From the NCBI GenBank assembly GCA_022511505.1, contig JAFLTK010000277.1, forward strand, positions 1-7,407: a DNA stretch of 7,407 nucleotides. The letters are read 5' to 3'. The notes beneath the pieces are model-generated. The model was not told where the DNA came from and made no database searches. It saw only the letters and a list, made by a program, of their open reading frames with translations. The stretch is from Muribaculaceae bacterium. Lineage in GTDB: Bacteria > Bacteroidota > Bacteroidia > Bacteroidales > Muribaculaceae. This document shows positions 6,384 to 7,407 of this stretch, piece by piece. A program made the position numbers and the translations under genes. How positions within the stretch are numbered: position 1 is the stretch's first letter; each line of letters opens with the position of its first letter.

Positions 6384-7229
6384 TTACTCGTTGTTGTCGG
6401 CGGCGGGTGCCGGGGGTACGAGGAATGCGCTGGCTTCCCAGAGAAGATAGATGGGGAGGAAGACTATCATCAGTGTGAAGGGGTCGCCGGTGGGGGTGAT
6501 GAAAGCGGCAAGGATGAGCAGAAAGACGATGGCATGGCGACGGTAACGGTTGAATAACCGGCGGTTTAGCAGTCCAATAGAGCCGAGCATCCAGGCAATC
6601 AGAGGCAATTCAAACACGAGGCCCATGACCAAAATGAGCGTCAGCAGGTTGTCCATGTAGGAATCGAGCGAAATCTGGTTAGGTACCTGCGCACTTATCT
6701 GATACTCAGCCAGGAAACGTAGCGTGACCGGGAAAACGATGAAATAACCGACGGCGACGCCGAGGTAGAACATCAGTGACCCGAGGGCGAACGCGCGTCT
6801 GACACCCCGTTTCTCGCGCGGATAGAGCGCCGGCGACACAAAACCCCAAAGCAGATAGAGCAGAATAGGCATCCCAAGGACGATGGCGAGCCACGCCGAC
6901 GTCGACATGTGGATGAAAAACTGTGACGCCAACTGGATGTTAATAAGTTTGACATCAAAGCCTTCGGTCGTAAACTCCGGGAGCCACGGCCACGCGTGGG
7001 TTACCTTCTCAAAAAGGCGATATAGGATAAAGTCGCCGTGGCAAGGCGCAAGAATGACGGTGTCAAAAATATCGGGCATGTAGATGAACAGCACGACCGT
7101 CAGCACGGCGATGACAATCACGCCGCGAATCAACACGGCGCGCAACGCATCGACATGACTCCAAAACCCCATCTGGGGCAACTCGGATGGTGACTTTTCT
7201 TCGGCCACTTTATTATTCAACTTTCGCAT
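6384..7229 (-). CDS. tatC: Sec-independent (twin-arginine) protein translocase subunit TatC
   Basis: 281 aa inner-membrane protein, the receptor that binds twin-arginine signal peptides and organises TatA for export of folded proteins. Six hydrophobic segments lie at about 31-50, 108-128, 148-170, 193-215, 232-246 and 250-268. The family motifs are present: FWSHVDALR (22-30, cf. HLxELR of E. coli), FVSPALYPREKR (130-141) with E139 equivalent to E. coli E103, and ITPTGDPFTLMIVFLPIYLLWE from about 244. The first periplasmic loop (about 51-107) is expanded relative to E. coli. The position of E. coli E15 is Ala28 here, with Asp27 beside it. The start at 7229 opens the long frame; a duplicated ATG 16 nt upstream is out of frame. 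A probable tatA end lies 141 nt upstream, fitting a tatA-tatC order. Confidence 0.95.
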   Translation of the reverse strand: MRKLNNKVAEEKSPSELPQMGFWSHVDALRAVLIRGVIVIAVLTVVLFIYMPDIFDTVILAPCHGDFILYRLFEKVTHAWPWLPEFTTEGFDVKLINIQLASQFFIHMSTSAWLAIVLGMPILLYLLWGFVSPALYPREKRGVRRAFALGSLMFYLGVAVGYFIVFPVTLRFLAEYQISAQVPNQISLDSYMDNLLTLILVMGLVFELPLIAWMLGSIGLLNRRLFNRYRRHAIVFLLILAAFITPTGDPFTLMIVFLPIYLLWEASAFLVPPAPAADNNE

Positions 7230-7244
7230 TATTCAACTTTCGCA
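7213..7244 (-). repeat. 16-bp tandem duplication spanning the tatC start codon
   Basis: TTATTCAACTTTCGCA occurs twice head to tail (7213-7228 and 7229-7244), followed by a T that completes a second upstream ATG. On the minus strand both copies read ATGCGAAAGTTGAATAA. Because 16 is not a multiple of 3, the upstream ATG (7245-7243) opens a 10-codon mini-ORF (MRKLNNAKVE). That mini-ORF runs through the real start and stops at TAA 7215-7213. The downstream ATG opens tatC. Confidence 0.9.
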
Positions 7245-7257
7245 TGCTCAAGTTGAA
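7232..7257 (-). promoter_or_regulatory. Stem-loop in the tatC leader with alternative pairing partner
   Basis: On the minus strand TTCAACTT (7257-7250) is perfectly complementary to AAGTTGAA (7239-7232), an 8-bp stem over a 10-nt loop that contains the upstream ATG. The same 5' arm can equally pair with the second copy of AAGTTGAA (7223-7216), which would place the true tatC ATG (7229-7227) in the loop. The base pairing is seen directly; a regulatory role is inferred. Confidence 0.4.
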
Positions 7258-7370
7258 GTTTATTAAGTTATTAGTTTAGAAGTTTAGAAAGACTCCTCTC
7301 TAAAACATTCTTTTAACCTTATAACCTTTCGCCTGTCAACTTGAAGCTAAGCCTGCTGAACATCGGTTGG
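7246..7370. other. A/T-rich spacer between the probable tatA and tatC
   Basis: No ORF, consensus promoter (TTTG with TAnnTTTG) or GC-rich hairpin was seen. It contains the 5' arm of the tatC leader stem-loop and an exact 8-bp tandem repeat, AGTTTAGA twice (7273-7288). Without a promoter, tatC is probably transcribed from the upstream gene. Confidence 0.5.
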
Positions 7371-7407
7371 TTATTTCTTGTCGTCGGTTGGGGTCGATGA
7401 TTTCTTG
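7371..7407 (-). CDS. C-terminal tail of a small protein, probably TatA (5' part outside window)
   Basis: Only the last 12 codons are visible on the minus strand, reading KKSSTPTDDKK then TAA (7373-7371). A short, charged, Lys/Asp-rich hydrophilic tail directly upstream of tatC on the same strand is what TatA/TatB-type proteins end with, and Bacteroidales often have tatA before tatC. The diagnostic N-terminal membrane helix and amphipathic helix are outside the window. The identity is therefore inferred from context, and another short protein is possible. Confidence 0.5.
   Translation of the reverse strand, partial: KKSSTPTDDKK

Overview
The window looks like a chromosomal housekeeping segment from the Bacteroidota, most likely order Bacteroidales and possibly a Muribaculaceae-type gut commensal; the family is inferred from style and was not tested. 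Three things support this. Two promoters match the Bacteroidetes consensus (TTTG, 20-nt spacer, TAnnTTTG). Start codons sit behind A/T-rich leaders without Shine-Dalgarno sequences. The gene content includes a NigD-like lipoprotein, a DUF3467 protein and a TatC of the Bacteroidetes pattern. All recognised genes lie on the minus strand, so the window is best read from high to low coordinates.

Reading in the direction of transcription, the window opens with the last codons of a small protein that is probably TatA (7407-7371). A 141-nt spacer follows, then tatC (7229-6384), the membrane receptor of twin-arginine protein export. A 16-bp tandem duplication covers the tatC start codon and may form a small RNA switch. 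Between tatC and pfkA is a 511-nt non-coding gap. It holds a quasi-palindromic repeat element of about 235 bp (6058-6292) built of nested hairpins, then a consensus promoter (5994-5963) for the next operon.

That operon starts with pfkA (6-phosphofructokinase), a LolD-type ABC ATPase and a NigD-like lipoprotein. Each of these three overlaps the next by 1 or 4 nt, so they are probably translationally coupled. With gaps of only 27 and 42 nt come a DUF3467 protein and cysS (cysteinyl-tRNA synthetase). A GC-rich hairpin after cysS precedes a two-domain envelope protein, with a SanA/ElyC-type DUF218 domain and a C-terminal domain resembling phosphodiester glycosidases. A perfect 19-bp stem-loop ends this unit. 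A separately promoted tRNA-Ala(GGC) runs off the left edge.

Functionally the segment mixes central carbon metabolism (pfkA), translation (cysS, tRNA-Ala) and envelope biogenesis or transport (tatC, lolD, lipoprotein, SanA-like). No phage, CRISPR, transposase or defence gene was seen. The most unusual items are the quasi-palindromic element, the SanA/glycosidase-like fusion and the duplicated tatC start.
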